Source: Patescibacteria group bacterium
Lineage (GTDB): Bacteria; Patescibacteriota; Microgenomatia; UBA8517
Direction of reading: 5' to 3'
DNA: 14,263 bases
Assembly (NCBI GenBank): GCA_025057695.1
Contig: JANWVB010000030.1
Coordinates: 1-14,263 of the forward strand
The translations under genes and the position numbers were made by a program. Below the pieces are notes generated by a model. That model ran no database searches. It saw nothing but the letters and a program-made list of their open reading frames with translations, and was not told the DNA's origin. Each line of letters begins with the position of its first letter. The stretch's first letter is position 1. Of the stretch, positions 1 through 7,501 are shown piece after piece.

Positions 1-503
1 TTGGCACTTCCAATATCCAAAGTCAAAGATTCCTCAGCGGGGATATCGTAAGAATTGAATATCTCTTTCCAAATTCCTATAGAAGCGTAATCTTTCTCAA
101 CTTCTTCGTTGCCTTCAAAAACGCTAACATATAATCTTCGTGGATCTAAACCCAAACCATATTCTTGATTCACTAAAAATTCAAAAATAAATGGCAATTG
201 TTGAGACTTGAAATAATCCCCCAAAGACCAATTGCCAAGCATTTCAAAAAAAGTCAAATGCCTGTTATCTCCAACTTCGTTTATATCTTGAGTCCGAATG
301 CATGGTTGCGAATTAGTAAGTCTTTTGCCATCTGGATGAGGACTACCCAACAAATAAGGAACTAAAGGTTGCATCCCAGAAGAAGTAAACAAGGTAGTTG
401 GGTCATTTTCCAACACCAAAGATGCTGGCGATATCTTTTTATGCCCTCTTAGTTCATTTGTAAAATAGTCTAAATATCTCTTTCTTACCTCGCATGTATC
501 CAT
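1..503 (-). CDS. alaS: Alanine--tRNA ligase, N-terminal part (3' end outside window)
   Basis: Charges tRNA-Ala with alanine in the cytoplasm (class II aminoacyl-tRNA synthetase). Only the first 167 residues lie inside the window; translation on the minus strand from ATG at 503 stays open to position 1. The visible part is the start of the catalytic domain. Motif 1 is at about residues 38-52, with FTSSGMQPLVPYLLG, the AlaRS-specific form. The motif 2 region follows with QPCIRTQDINEVG and RHLTFFEMLGNWSLGDYF, both diagnostic for AlaRS. The start is chosen because the first residues match the usual AlaRS N-terminus, no ATG lies further upstream in frame, and an in-frame stop is reached at 555-557. 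It is the last visible gene of the minus-strand run after ftsK and the two small membrane-protein genes, separated by 68 nt. That gap holds a possible own promoter. The editing and C-Ala domains are not visible. Confidence 0.95.
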   Translation of the reverse strand, partial: MDTCEVRKRYLDYFTNELRGHKKISPASLVLENDPTTLFTSSGMQPLVPYLLGSPHPDGKRLTNSQPCIRTQDINEVGDNRHLTFFEMLGNWSLGDYFKSQQLPFIFEFLVNQEYGLGLDPRRLYVSVFEGNEEVEKDYASIGIWKEIFNSYDIPAEESLTLDIGSA

Positions 504-513
504 ATCGATTAGG

Positions 514-538
514 ATTATACTTGAATTAGAATTTCTAA
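514..538 (-). promoter_or_regulatory. Possible alaS promoter -10 with overlapping dyad
   Basis: A perfect TATAAT (minus strand, 519 to 514) sits 10 nt before the alaS ATG, which would give a leader of only a few nucleotides. No good -35 is seen at 16-18 nt spacing (the position reads TTTTTT). A dyad TTAGAA-N-TTCTAA (526-538) lies between the -10 and the expected -35. E. coli AlaRS is known to repress its own gene by binding a palindrome at its promoter; a link to this dyad is only analogy. In such AT-rich DNA, both signals could arise by chance. Confidence 0.35.
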
Positions 539-571
539 AAAAGGGAACGTCCTGCTATTGCAATTTTTACT

Positions 572-835
572 TTAAGATTCTTGTTCTGCTCCAACAACTT
601 CTTTTATCTCGTGTTGATTTGCATCTTTTTTATTCTTCAACAAACTAAAAACATTCATTAATTTCTCTGAATTTATAAGTCCGCCACCCACCAATAAATC
701 GCTTAGCATAATGTCTATTTTCTTTAGAATAGATCTTACCTCCAAAATCATTAAGAAAACCTGCAATCCAACAATCACAATAAGAGCTGTCAATGTAACA
801 ATTACAACAACCAGAAATAATTGAACACTATCCAT
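572..835 (-). CDS. Small single-helix membrane protein, unknown function
   Basis: An 87-residue protein whose family I do not recognise. The first three residues are followed by one long hydrophobic helix (about 5-32, rich in Val, Leu and Ile). A short amphipathic segment containing EVRSILKKIDIMLSDLL (about 32-48) follows, then a Gly-Gly-Gly turn and a charged cytoplasmic-type tail rich in Lys, Glu and Asn. The overall shape resembles small membrane-anchored proteins with a helix next to the membrane (DUF948-like), but I cannot assign it. It begins 8 nt after the stop of the RodZ-like gene and is probably cotranscribed with it and ftsK. This suggests an envelope or division-related role, which is inference from context only. 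No Shine-Dalgarno is seen before ATG 835. Coding status rests on the clean membrane helix, the tight operon spacing and the absence of any better frame. Confidence 0.75.
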   Translation of the reverse strand: MDSVQLFLVVVIVTLTALIVIVGLQVFLMILEVRSILKKIDIMLSDLLVGGGLINSEKLMNVFSLLKNKKDANQHEIKEVVGAEQES

Positions 836-843
836 ATTAAGAT

Positions 844-1467
844 CTATTCTTGCACATTAATTGCAACTTTTTTTATTGTTTCTTTTCCTGCCCTAGAAAC
901 TGACTTGATTATAATTTCCTTAGTTTCACTGCCAACCTCGATCTCAGTAAAAAACCTGCCATCTTTTTCCACATAAGCAGTTTGATTATTTACCCTAACA
1001 GTGGAATCAGGCGATGTTGCCCCTTCTACTGTAAAATAACGGGATTTAATTATTTCATTCTCAACAGGTTTGTAAATTGTAAGAGATGGCGGAGAGTTAA
1101 AAGATATATATTGGGCAATAATGTAAGTGGTAAAAATCGCAAGTATCATTGCCACAAGCATAAAGAATGTATATTTAGGCTGCCAAATAAAACCTGTAGC
1201 TATCTCTTTTTGAGGGACAAGGTTTTTTTGATCAATAGAGTAGTCTCTTCTTAAGGTTGAAACTAGTCTATCTTCGCTTAATTCCAAACATTGGGCAATG
1301 CGCTTAACAAATCCTGCGACAGTGGCATACTCCGGCAGTTCTCTCCATCTTTCTTGCTCAATTTTCTCTATAAAATCTTGTTTTATCTTTGTAAGTCTGG
1401 AAAGATCGGATAAAGCCATTTTCTTTGACAACCTAGCTTCACGAATAATTATTCCAATGGTGCGCAT
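844..1467 (-). CDS. RodZ-like membrane protein: HTH domain, one TM helix, extracellular Ig-like domain
   Basis: A 207-residue bitopic membrane protein. Residues 3-75 form a RodZ-type helix-turn-helix (HTH_25-like) with IIREARLSKKMALSDLSRLT and the following KQDFIEKIEQERWRELPE, then the YATVAGFVKRIAQCLEL segment typical of this family. Residues about 99-121 form one transmembrane helix. Residues about 128-207 form a small beta-rich domain with PPSLTIYKP, VEGATSPDSTVRVN and DGRFFTEI, resembling the Ig-like/glucodextranase-B type domains found in this position. In characterised bacteria RodZ links MreB to the cell-wall elongation machinery through the HTH; whether this cell has MreB is not visible. 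The protein is shorter than E. coli RodZ (about 337 residues), with most of the periplasmic part missing. It starts 15 nt after the ftsK stop, so it is very likely in the same transcript. Assignment as RodZ-like is good; true RodZ function is inferred. Confidence 0.85.
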   Translation of the reverse strand: MRTIGIIIREARLSKKMALSDLSRLTKIKQDFIEKIEQERWRELPEYATVAGFVKRIAQCLELSEDRLVSTLRRDYSIDQKNLVPQKEIATGFIWQPKYTFFMLVAMILAIFTTYIIAQYISFNSPPSLTIYKPVENEIIKSRYFTVEGATSPDSTVRVNNQTAYVEKDGRFFTEIEVGSETKEIIIKSVSRAGKETIKKVAINVQE

Positions 1468-1482
1468 AACTTATGTTTATTT

Positions 1483-3642
1483 TTAATTTTGTTTGGAAGA
1501 TGCGGGTGATAGCACTTCATCAGCATTTTTAATTAACACTTCCCTTGGTTTTGATGACCCATCTGATGGGCTTACAACACCAGCAGCTTCAAGTTGGTCA
1601 ATAATCTTGGCGGCACGAGCATAGCCTATTGACAATCTTCTTTGGAAAAGCGATGCCGAGGCGCGACCGAACTGACATGCAATTTTCACCGCTTCAGCAA
1701 AGTATTCGTCAGTATCTCCTTCAATTCCTGGTATAGCAACCTGTCCAGACTTGGACATATTTAAAACTTCTTCCGTATACCTAGGCGGGATACCTTGATT
1801 TTTGACAAAAGAAATTAAAGTTGCATTATCCTTATCAGAAATCCACGCACCTTGTATACGAATTGGTTTAGCCGCATCTGAGGGCAAATATAACATATCT
1901 CCTTTACCCAACAACTTCTCCGCTCCCGGACCATCCAGTATCACCCTTGAATCAATCTGAGACGCAACAGCAAAAGCAATTCTTGATGGAATGTTTGCTT
2001 TTATCAATCCGGTTATAACATCAACAGATGGCCTTTGCGTGGCAAGGACCATGTGGATACCCGTAGCACGACTCATTTGAGCTATTTTTGTGATGCAATC
2101 TTCAACCTCAACAGGAGAAAAAAGCATAATGTCTGCAAGTTCGTCTATAATCACAACTATGTACGGAAGCGCTTGAAATCCAGACATTTCATTATAGCTT
2201 GCAATATTTCTAACTCCCGCCTCCGCAAACAATTTGTAGCGAGAATTCATCTCAGATATTATCCAACGCAAGGCAGATATAACTTTTTCTGGTTCAACTA
2301 TAACAGGCGACAAAAGATAAGGAATACCATTGTAACCTGTTAATTCAACTCTTTTGGGGTCAACCATTATAAACTTCACCTCAGAAGGAGAAGCGCGAAA
2401 AAGAATTGTTGATATAAAAGTGTTGATACAAATACTTTTACCTGAACCTGTTTGGCCCGCTATTAACAAATGCGGCATTTTGCCTAAATCAGCAACAACT
2501 GGTTTGCCGGACACATCTAGCCCAAGCGCTACAGCTATTTTGGATGGATTAGACTTAAGAACATCAGATTCCATCATTTGTTTCAAAGTTACAAACTCTG
2601 GAGACCTATTTGGAAGCTCAATGCCAACAAGAGATCTTCCTGGTATTGGGGCCTCAATACGGATTGTGCCAGTAGGAGCGGCAAGAGCCAGCGCTAAATC
2701 CCGTTCAAGACTCGTGATTTTTGAAAGTTTTGTGCCCAAAGCAACCTCGATTGCATACTGGGTGACAGCAGGTCCGGGATTTACTTCCACAACCCTTGCT
2801 GTAATACCAAAGGATTCAAGAGTTTGCTCAATGGTAGATGCGTTTCTTTTAATATCTCCACGATCTGCTTTTTTAACAAACTCATCACCTAATAGATCAA
2901 TAGGCGGATATTTCCATATTTTTTCTTCGCCAGGAACGTTTGAGACTATAGTTTGGGTCATAGGTGGAGAGAAATTGGAATCTTTTTTTATTGGTTCTTT
3001 TGTTTCTTTATCATTTACACCAACATTAATTGAAAGATTAGGCTGTGTTTTACTTTCTGGCAAATTATTTAACGCGTTTCCTAAAACCTTTAATTCTTTC
3101 TTGGGCAACAAAGAGTCTTTGGCTGTACTTGAAATAGATACAGGCAGTTTTCTTATTCCATATTGATTAAACATTTTTGCAAAAAACAAAAACACTTGAT
3201 CCACTGAAGTGTTTAACAAAACAACTAAACTTACAAACAGCAAGGCAAGAAAAACAAAAAAAGCGCCAATATGGGTCGCCAACGAAGCTATTCCTTCCCA
3301 AGAATAACTTCCTACAATTCCAGATCTAGTAATCCCGCACAAAGATAAAAACATTAAAACCGAACCGACAACAACATTGGGTTGCCCAATAACAGTTTTT
3401 GTCTTGGATACAAGAAAAGCAAAACTTACAAAAATAAACGGCAAAAATATAGAGACCCAAGAAAATAAAAAAATAAAAAAATCATTTACTTTTTGAAGCA
3501 ATAGCCCTTGACGCAAAAAAGAAACAATCACCAAAACAGCCAACAAAAAAAATGAAATTTGAACAATAGAGAAAATTGTTTGCGGTTTTAGTTTTAACCG
3601 CATTGCTTTTGTAGACTTTGTTCTTTTGCTTTTTTTTGCCAT
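1483..3642 (-). CDS. ftsK: DNA translocase FtsK/SpoIIIE
   Basis: An ATP-driven double-stranded DNA pump at the division septum that clears and sorts chromosome ends during division. It has 719 residues. The N-terminus has a basic start (1-20), then about four hydrophobic membrane segments (about 22-45, 53-80, 86-105, 120-146). A short, poorly conserved Lys/Ser/Asn/Pro linker runs to about 245. The alpha domain follows (about 250-345, including VEVNPGPAVTQYAIEV). The RecA-like motor domain has Walker A GQTGSGKS at 396-403, VDPKRVEL at about 427-434 and Walker B YIVVIIDELAD at about 494-504, then SRATGIHMVLATQRPSVDV. The C-terminal gamma winged helix (about 645-705, RASASLFQRRLSIGYARAAK), which reads orienting sequences, is present, so this is a complete orientation-reading FtsK and not a plasmid FtsK-like ATPase. 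The linker is short compared with E. coli. It heads the cluster with the RodZ-like gene. Confidence 0.96.
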   Translation of the reverse strand: MAKKSKRTKSTKAMRLKLKPQTIFSIVQISFFLLAVLVIVSFLRQGLLLQKVNDFFIFLFSWVSIFLPFIFVSFAFLVSKTKTVIGQPNVVVGSVLMFLSLCGITRSGIVGSYSWEGIASLATHIGAFFVFLALLFVSLVVLLNTSVDQVFLFFAKMFNQYGIRKLPVSISSTAKDSLLPKKELKVLGNALNNLPESKTQPNLSINVGVNDKETKEPIKKDSNFSPPMTQTIVSNVPGEEKIWKYPPIDLLGDEFVKKADRGDIKRNASTIEQTLESFGITARVVEVNPGPAVTQYAIEVALGTKLSKITSLERDLALALAAPTGTIRIEAPIPGRSLVGIELPNRSPEFVTLKQMMESDVLKSNPSKIAVALGLDVSGKPVVADLGKMPHLLIAGQTGSGKSICINTFISTILFRASPSEVKFIMVDPKRVELTGYNGIPYLLSPVIVEPEKVISALRWIISEMNSRYKLFAEAGVRNIASYNEMSGFQALPYIVVIIDELADIMLFSPVEVEDCITKIAQMSRATGIHMVLATQRPSVDVITGLIKANIPSRIAFAVASQIDSRVILDGPGAEKLLGKGDMLYLPSDAAKPIRIQGAWISDKDNATLISFVKNQGIPPRYTEEVLNMSKSGQVAIPGIEGDTDEYFAEAVKIACQFGRASASLFQRRLSIGYARAAKIIDQLEAAGVVSPSDGSSKPREVLIKNADEVLSPASSKQN

Positions 3643-3662
3643 GGCAGGTAGAAGCTTATATT

Positions 3663-3668
3663 ATTATA
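3663..3668 (-). promoter_or_regulatory. Possible -10 element upstream of ftsK
   Basis: A perfect TATAAT on the minus strand lies 20 nt before the ftsK ATG, predicting a leader of about 13 nt. The -35 position at 17 nt spacing reads TGCCTT, a poor match, and there is no extended -10 TG. The site is plausible because ftsK has no upstream gene on its strand for several hundred bases, so a promoter must lie nearby. Confidence 0.35.
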
Positions 3669-3698
3669 CTTACCCAATCAATAAAAAGGCATAAACTT

Positions 3699-3712
3699 AA
3701 TATGATCATATT
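3699..3712. promoter_or_regulatory. 14-bp perfect palindrome between divergent ftsK and DUF2905 gene
   Basis: AATATGATCATATT is a perfect 14-bp palindrome centred on TGATCA in the 129-nt divergent intergenic region, about 57 bp from the ftsK ATG and 60 bp from the other ATG. It could be a dimeric regulator's operator affecting both genes. It is made mostly of A and T, so chance formation is possible. No second copy was noticed in the other intergenic regions of the window. Confidence 0.3.
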
Positions 3713-3771
3713 TTTTAGGTAAAATATAGTTATTAGTTAAACAACTATCAAGAATCTCTGAAAAAAACAAA

Positions 3772-3984
3772 ATGACCGAAGCTGGCAAAATTTTAATCAC
3801 AATAGGAATTGTTTTAGTGCTGGCGGGAATTCTAATTTCTTCCACCGACAAACTGCCTTTTATTGGTAAACTACCAGGAGATTTTTTGATCAAAAAAGAA
3901 GGCTTTACCTTTTATTTCCCTTTAACAACTTCCATTATTGTCAGTGTAATTCTCTCGTTGCTTTTCAAGCTTTTTAATAAATGA
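3772..3984 (+). CDS. DUF2905 family small membrane protein
   Basis: A 70-residue protein of the DUF2905 family, widespread in bacteria and without an assigned function. It has two hydrophobic segments (about 5-25 and 50-67). Between them lies the family's hallmark stretch, with LPFIGKLPGDFLIKKEGFTF and then YFPLTTSI. Length and order match the family exactly (typically about 65-75 residues). It is transcribed divergently from ftsK and converges on rnj, with 59 nt between the stops, so it is monocistronic. Its stop is TGA, which is informative for the genetic code of this organism. Candidate -10 hexamers TAAAAT (3720-3725) and TATAGT (3725-3730) precede it, but without a good -35. In other bacteria members sit near ruvB or queA; that context is absent here. 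Confidence 0.9.
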   Translation: MTEAGKILITIGIVLVLAGILISSTDKLPFIGKLPGDFLIKKEGFTFYFPLTTSIIVSVILSLLFKLFNK

Positions 3985-4043
3985 AAATTAAGAAAACCTA
4001 AAAAAATCTAAAATCAATATAAAAACCCAGAATTAGACTTAAA

Positions 4044-5696
4044 TCAAATTTCCACAACAAGAGGCAATATCATTGGTCTTCTGCCTGTTTGAGAAAAGAA
4101 AAATTTTTCCAGATAATCTGTGGCGCTTGATTTTATTATGTAACTGTTTCTATATCGCTTTTTCTCAAGATAGGCTTTTAACTTCTTTGCCGCTTTGTTT
4201 AAAATTTTTTTCATTTTCACCTCAAAAACAAATCCTCGACTAATAATTTCTGGCATTTCAACTAATTCTCTGCTTGTCGAATTAATTTTAAGCAGAATAA
4301 TTGCAATTCCATCTGTTGCCATAGTTTGACGATCTCTTAAAACCACATTGCCAACATCACCAATACCTAATCCATCCACTAATATCTTTTTTGTATTGAT
4401 TGACTCTTTCTGATGCCCAATTCCGTTAGAAAATTCAATAACTCCACCTTCGCCCAGTTCAAAAACATTGCTTTCAGCAATACCCATTCTCACAGCAATA
4501 TCTTTTGCGGCATGCATTTGCCTTATTGTGCCACCAATAGGAATGTAATATTTTGGCTTCACTAAACCAAAAAGCATCTCAATATCCTTCTCACAACCAT
4601 GCCCAGAGACATGCAAATCTTCCTGCATATCGTAATAATGAACATCTGCGGACAGTTCTATAAATCTATCCACGACAAAATCAATGCTATCCTTTGAACC
4701 CGGAGGACCAGGATCGGAGGAGAAAATAACCACATCGTCCTTTCCAACAACAATTGTTTTGTGTTCCCCAAGAGCTACTTTATAAAGCGCGCTAGTAGGT
4801 TGTCCATAGCTTCCCGAGATAATATACATCCTTTCCCTTTCGGGGAGCTTAATGATTTCATGCAATGGGATTGTCAAATCTTTTGGAGAATTAACATAGC
4901 CAAGTTTTTGAGCAATTTTAAATTTGCTATCTATCGATCTGCCAATCAACGAAATTTTGCGATCCGTTAGAATAGCAACATTAATAGCTTGCTGAATACG
5001 AGAGATATTAGAAGAAATAGTCGTAAAAAGAACTTGTCTCTTAGCACCTTCTACAATAGATAGTATTTGTTTTTCTATTTCTCTCTCGCTTTTTGTATAA
5101 CCCGGACTTGTAGATCCCAGACAATCTGATGCAAGAGCAAGAACTCCACCAGATGCCAAAGTGGCCACCTTGGCAACATCAAATGGTTTGCCATCAACAG
5201 GCGACCAATCAAATTTAAAATCGGCAACATGAAATATGTTGCCATCTGGAGTTTCTATACAAAAACCAACGGCATCAGGGACAGAATGAGAAATTCTAAA
5301 TGGAACTATACGAAAAATTCCCAGATTTATTTCATCCTTATCAGGGTCAAAAACATTTACATAATTACTCTTAATGCCCGCTTCCTCGAATTTATTTTGC
5401 AAAAATCCCGCAACTAATCTAGTGCAGTAAATTGGAATCTCTCCAATCTCACGAACTAAAAAAGGTACAGCTCCCATATGGTCTTCATGTCCATGTGTAA
5501 TAACAATTGCCCTAAGTTTGTTTCTCCTTTCTTTTATGTAAGTAAAATCTGGAATAACCAAATCAACCCCATACATATCACTCTCGGGGAAACCAACACC
5601 ACAATCGACAACAATCATGTCATCTTCGTATTCATAAACATACATGTTTTCCGCTACATTTGTTGTGCCTGACAATGCAACAAACCTTAGAGACAT
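4044..5696 (-). CDS. rnj: Ribonuclease J
   Basis: An RNA-degrading metallo-beta-lactamase/beta-CASP enzyme with 5'-3' exonuclease and endonuclease activity, acting in mRNA decay and rRNA maturation in bacteria without RNase E. It has 550 residues, the normal length. Zinc-ligand motifs are intact: HGHEDH at 68-73, His137 in ISHSVPD and Asp159 in HVADFKFD. The beta-CASP domain (about 200-355) carries TTISSNISRIQQ, SGSYGQPTSAL at about 294-304 (usual family form GSQGxP) and IFSSDPGPPGS. The returning lactamase part has HVSGHG at 362-367 and YIPIGG at 384-389. The C-terminal domain ends in the classic RRPMILPLVVEI, so the TGA there is the true stop. It is the last gene of the rpsO-pnp cluster, 35 nt after the glycosylase gene. 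With PNPase in the same operon it supplies both exonuclease polarities for RNA turnover. Confidence 0.96.
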   Translation of the reverse strand: MSLRFVALSGTTNVAENMYVYEYEDDMIVVDCGVGFPESDMYGVDLVIPDFTYIKERRNKLRAIVITHGHEDHMGAVPFLVREIGEIPIYCTRLVAGFLQNKFEEAGIKSNYVNVFDPDKDEINLGIFRIVPFRISHSVPDAVGFCIETPDGNIFHVADFKFDWSPVDGKPFDVAKVATLASGGVLALASDCLGSTSPGYTKSEREIEKQILSIVEGAKRQVLFTTISSNISRIQQAINVAILTDRKISLIGRSIDSKFKIAQKLGYVNSPKDLTIPLHEIIKLPERERMYIISGSYGQPTSALYKVALGEHKTIVVGKDDVVIFSSDPGPPGSKDSIDFVVDRFIELSADVHYYDMQEDLHVSGHGCEKDIEMLFGLVKPKYYIPIGGTIRQMHAAKDIAVRMGIAESNVFELGEGGVIEFSNGIGHQKESINTKKILVDGLGIGDVGNVVLRDRQTMATDGIAIILLKINSTSRELVEMPEIISRGFVFEVKMKKILNKAAKKLKAYLEKKRYRNSYIIKSSATDYLEKFFFSQTGRRPMILPLVVEI

Positions 5697-5731
5697 AATT
5701 TAATTTTATTCAATTAGTAAAAACAAAGAGA

Positions 5732-6364
5732 TTATATTAACCTTTCTTGCAGTATATTTTGTTTGCTATTGCTTAAATTTTTGTTAAGCACGTCTTTTAA
5801 GGCCAAAGTAATGACTTTAAAATCTTCAAACAATCTTTTCTTAATTTCGCTGTTTCTTAGCCCAGCGGCAGGATGATACATGGGGATAACAATTATCTCT
5901 CTGCCACTAAAAAAAGCCTTTTTTATCTTTCCATGCACTTGTGTTATTGTTACCCCTTCCAAAAACTTTGCCATAGAAAATCTACCCAAAGTCACAATAA
6001 TTTCTGGATTGATAACTTCAATAATCTTATCTAAATAAGGTTGATAGGCCTTAATCTCAGATGGTTCAGGATCTCGATTGTTGGGCGGCCTATGGTGCAC
6101 CACATTTGTGATAAAAACTTCTTTTCTAGACAAGCCAATAGTCTCTAATAATTGATCTAAGAGTCTGCCGGCATTCCCAACAAAAGGCAATCCTTTTTGA
6201 TCTTCCCAATATCCAGGTCCTTCACCTATAAACAAAACTTTTGCATCCACATTTCCCTCGCCAAAAACCAAATTATTTGCACCTTTTCTCAAGGGCAAAC
6301 TTTCATCCAACTTCATATCCCTTAGAAGATCTATCAAAACTTTTCTTTTTTCTTCGCGTTTCAT
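5732..6364 (-). CDS. Family 4-like uracil-DNA glycosylase lacking Fe-S cysteines
   Basis: A 210-residue member of the uracil-DNA glycosylase superfamily, closest to family 4 (the group first annotated as phage DNA polymerase-related). It would remove uracil from DNA to start base-excision repair. Motif 1 is IGEGPGYWEDQKGLPFVGNAG (about 46-66), close to the family pattern GEGPG-x-x-E-D with PFVG-x-AG. Motif NVVHHRPPNNRDP (87-99) and the C-terminal motif YHPAAGLRN (163-171) are present, as is IIVTLGRFS (122-130). The oddity is that it contains no cysteine at all. Family 4 enzymes normally hold a [4Fe-4S] cluster with four Cys. By alignment from memory these positions are here Asp20, Leu23, His91 and Tyr107. 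Motif 1 also has Tyr-Trp where acidic residues are common. So the fold is clear, but cluster binding is lost and activity is uncertain. It lies 25 nt after the AAA+ gene. Confidence 0.85.
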   Translation of the reverse strand: MKREEKRKVLIDLLRDMKLDESLPLRKGANNLVFGEGNVDAKVLFIGEGPGYWEDQKGLPFVGNAGRLLDQLLETIGLSRKEVFITNVVHHRPPNNRDPEPSEIKAYQPYLDKIIEVINPEIIVTLGRFSMAKFLEGVTITQVHGKIKKAFFSGREIIVIPMYHPAAGLRNSEIKKRLFEDFKVITLALKDVLNKNLSNSKQNILQERLI

Positions 6365-6389
6365 TACAAATCACAAAAATGTTAAAATA

Positions 6390-7433
6390 CTAGCTAATGA
6401 ACTCTTTGAAATTTTCTCTGGTCAATGTCACATTTGTAACACTGCCTTCAACCAACATTCTTGCGACTTTTCTAGCTACCCCTTGCAAAGTGCGTTCCAG
6501 TGTTCTCATGCCAGCGTCAAAACCAAAAGGTCTAACCAAAAGCGGCCACACATCATCATTTATAACAAGCATTTGTTCATCTATACCCATATTCCTACGA
6601 ATACGAGGCATCATATAATTTTTGGCAATTGTAATTTTGTCGTTATCCGAATAGGATGGCATCGATATTGGCTCTAAACGATCCATAACAGCTGTGGAAA
6701 TTGTTTGAGTATTATTTGAAGTGGCTACAAATAAAACTTCGGACAAATCAAAGGGGTAATCAATATAGTGATCTACATACTCTTTATTTTGAGTGGGGTC
6801 CAAAAGCTCAACCAGAACACCCATAATCGAAGATCTGCCTTGCTCGGTGACACGATCTATTTCATCAAGCAAGATGACACAATTTTTTGAGCCTGTGGAT
6901 CGAAGAGCTTTTATCACTTTACCTGGTTCAGACTCAGAATGCATTCGCGATTGCCCTCGAAGTTCTAAAGCATCTCCCATACCACCAAAAGGAATGCGTG
7001 CGAATCTTCTTCCCATGGCTTCTGCTATAGAAATTGCTATTGTGGTCTTGCCAGTTCCCGCAAGTCCAACAAAACATAAAATTGGAGCACGATAAACTTC
7101 TGCACCTTCATTTCTATCTCGTTTCAATTTCATTACAGATAAGTACTCTAAAATCCTATCTTTAATTTCGCTAAGTCCATGATGATTTTTATCAAGTATT
7201 TCTTTCGCTTTATTAATATCTAAATTATCTTCCGTTCTAGTATTCCAAGGTAATGCCAAAATCCACTCAACATATTTCGTCATACGATCATACTCAGGCA
7301 AAAATGTTGGGGAATTTTTAAGGTTTAGCAACTGATCTATTCTTGTTGTAATTTGAGTTTTTAAATTAATAGGAATATCAGAAACAGACACTCTCTCTAA
7401 GATTCCTTTTAAATTCTGATCTACTGCACTCAT
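6390..7433 (-). CDS. Stand-alone Lon-type AAA+ ATPase without protease domain
   Basis: A 347-residue protein matching only the central part of Lon protease. Residues 50-100 match the Lon helical linker (YVEWILALPWNTRTEDNLD, then HGLSEIKDRILEYLSV). The AAA+ core has Walker A GLAGTGKT at 123-130, Walker B VILLDEID at 186-193, sensor 1 ATSNN at 237-241, arginine finger Arg252 in MDRLEPI and sensor 2 Arg310 in AGMRTLER. ATP hydrolysis therefore looks intact. The large N-terminal substrate domain is absent. The protein ends at FKEFIS, exactly where the Ser/Lys protease domain of Lon would begin; the next gene starts 25 nt later, so there is no decayed remnant. Pore loop 1, TYIGSMPG in E. coli Lon, reads MHSESEPG, so the substrate-gripping aromatic is gone. 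It is probably an ATPase, chaperone or scaffold and not a protease. Its partner is unknown. It follows pnp by 68 nt. Confidence 0.88.
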   Translation of the reverse strand: MSAVDQNLKGILERVSVSDIPINLKTQITTRIDQLLNLKNSPTFLPEYDRMTKYVEWILALPWNTRTEDNLDINKAKEILDKNHHGLSEIKDRILEYLSVMKLKRDRNEGAEVYRAPILCFVGLAGTGKTTIAISIAEAMGRRFARIPFGGMGDALELRGQSRMHSESEPGKVIKALRSTGSKNCVILLDEIDRVTEQGRSSIMGVLVELLDPTQNKEYVDHYIDYPFDLSEVLFVATSNNTQTISTAVMDRLEPISMPSYSDNDKITIAKNYMMPRIRRNMGIDEQMLVINDDVWPLLVRPFGFDAGMRTLERTLQGVARKVARMLVEGSVTNVTLTRENFKEFIS

Positions 7434-7501
7434 TGCTTAAGCTTTGTAAATAATTTTATGCGTAATTAAAAATAAAAAGAAAGACACCAAAGATAGTCAC
7501 T

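Noticed and set aside
541..571. GGA/TCC followed by a run of T on the minus strand after the small membrane-protein gene, as a possible terminator
   Set aside because: Only three base pairs form, too weak for an intrinsic terminator.
2354..3166. A 270-codon open frame on the plus strand opposite ftsK
   Set aside because: It lies entirely antisense to the well-conserved ftsK motor and linker region, its translation shows no recognisable domain, and long antisense frames are common opposite such genes.
3678..3893. A minus-strand open frame opposite the DUF2905 gene
   Set aside because: The plus-strand product matches a known family over its full length; the antisense frame has no recognisable feature.
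3985..4043. Possible bidirectional terminator between the convergent DUF2905 and rnj genes
   Set aside because: The 59 nt are A/T-rich with T runs but contain no G/C-rich stem; nothing supportable is seen.
3982..4046. Recoding of UGA (genetic code 25) as in Gracilibacteria/Absconditabacteria
   Set aside because: UGA terminates rnj right after the conserved C-terminal RRPMILPLVVEI and also ends the DUF2905 gene at its normal length, so it acts as a stop.
6365..6389. Frameshifted remains of a Lon protease domain after the AAA+ gene
   Set aside because: Only 25 nt separate it from the next complete gene, far too little for the roughly 200-residue domain; the gene ends cleanly at the domain boundary.
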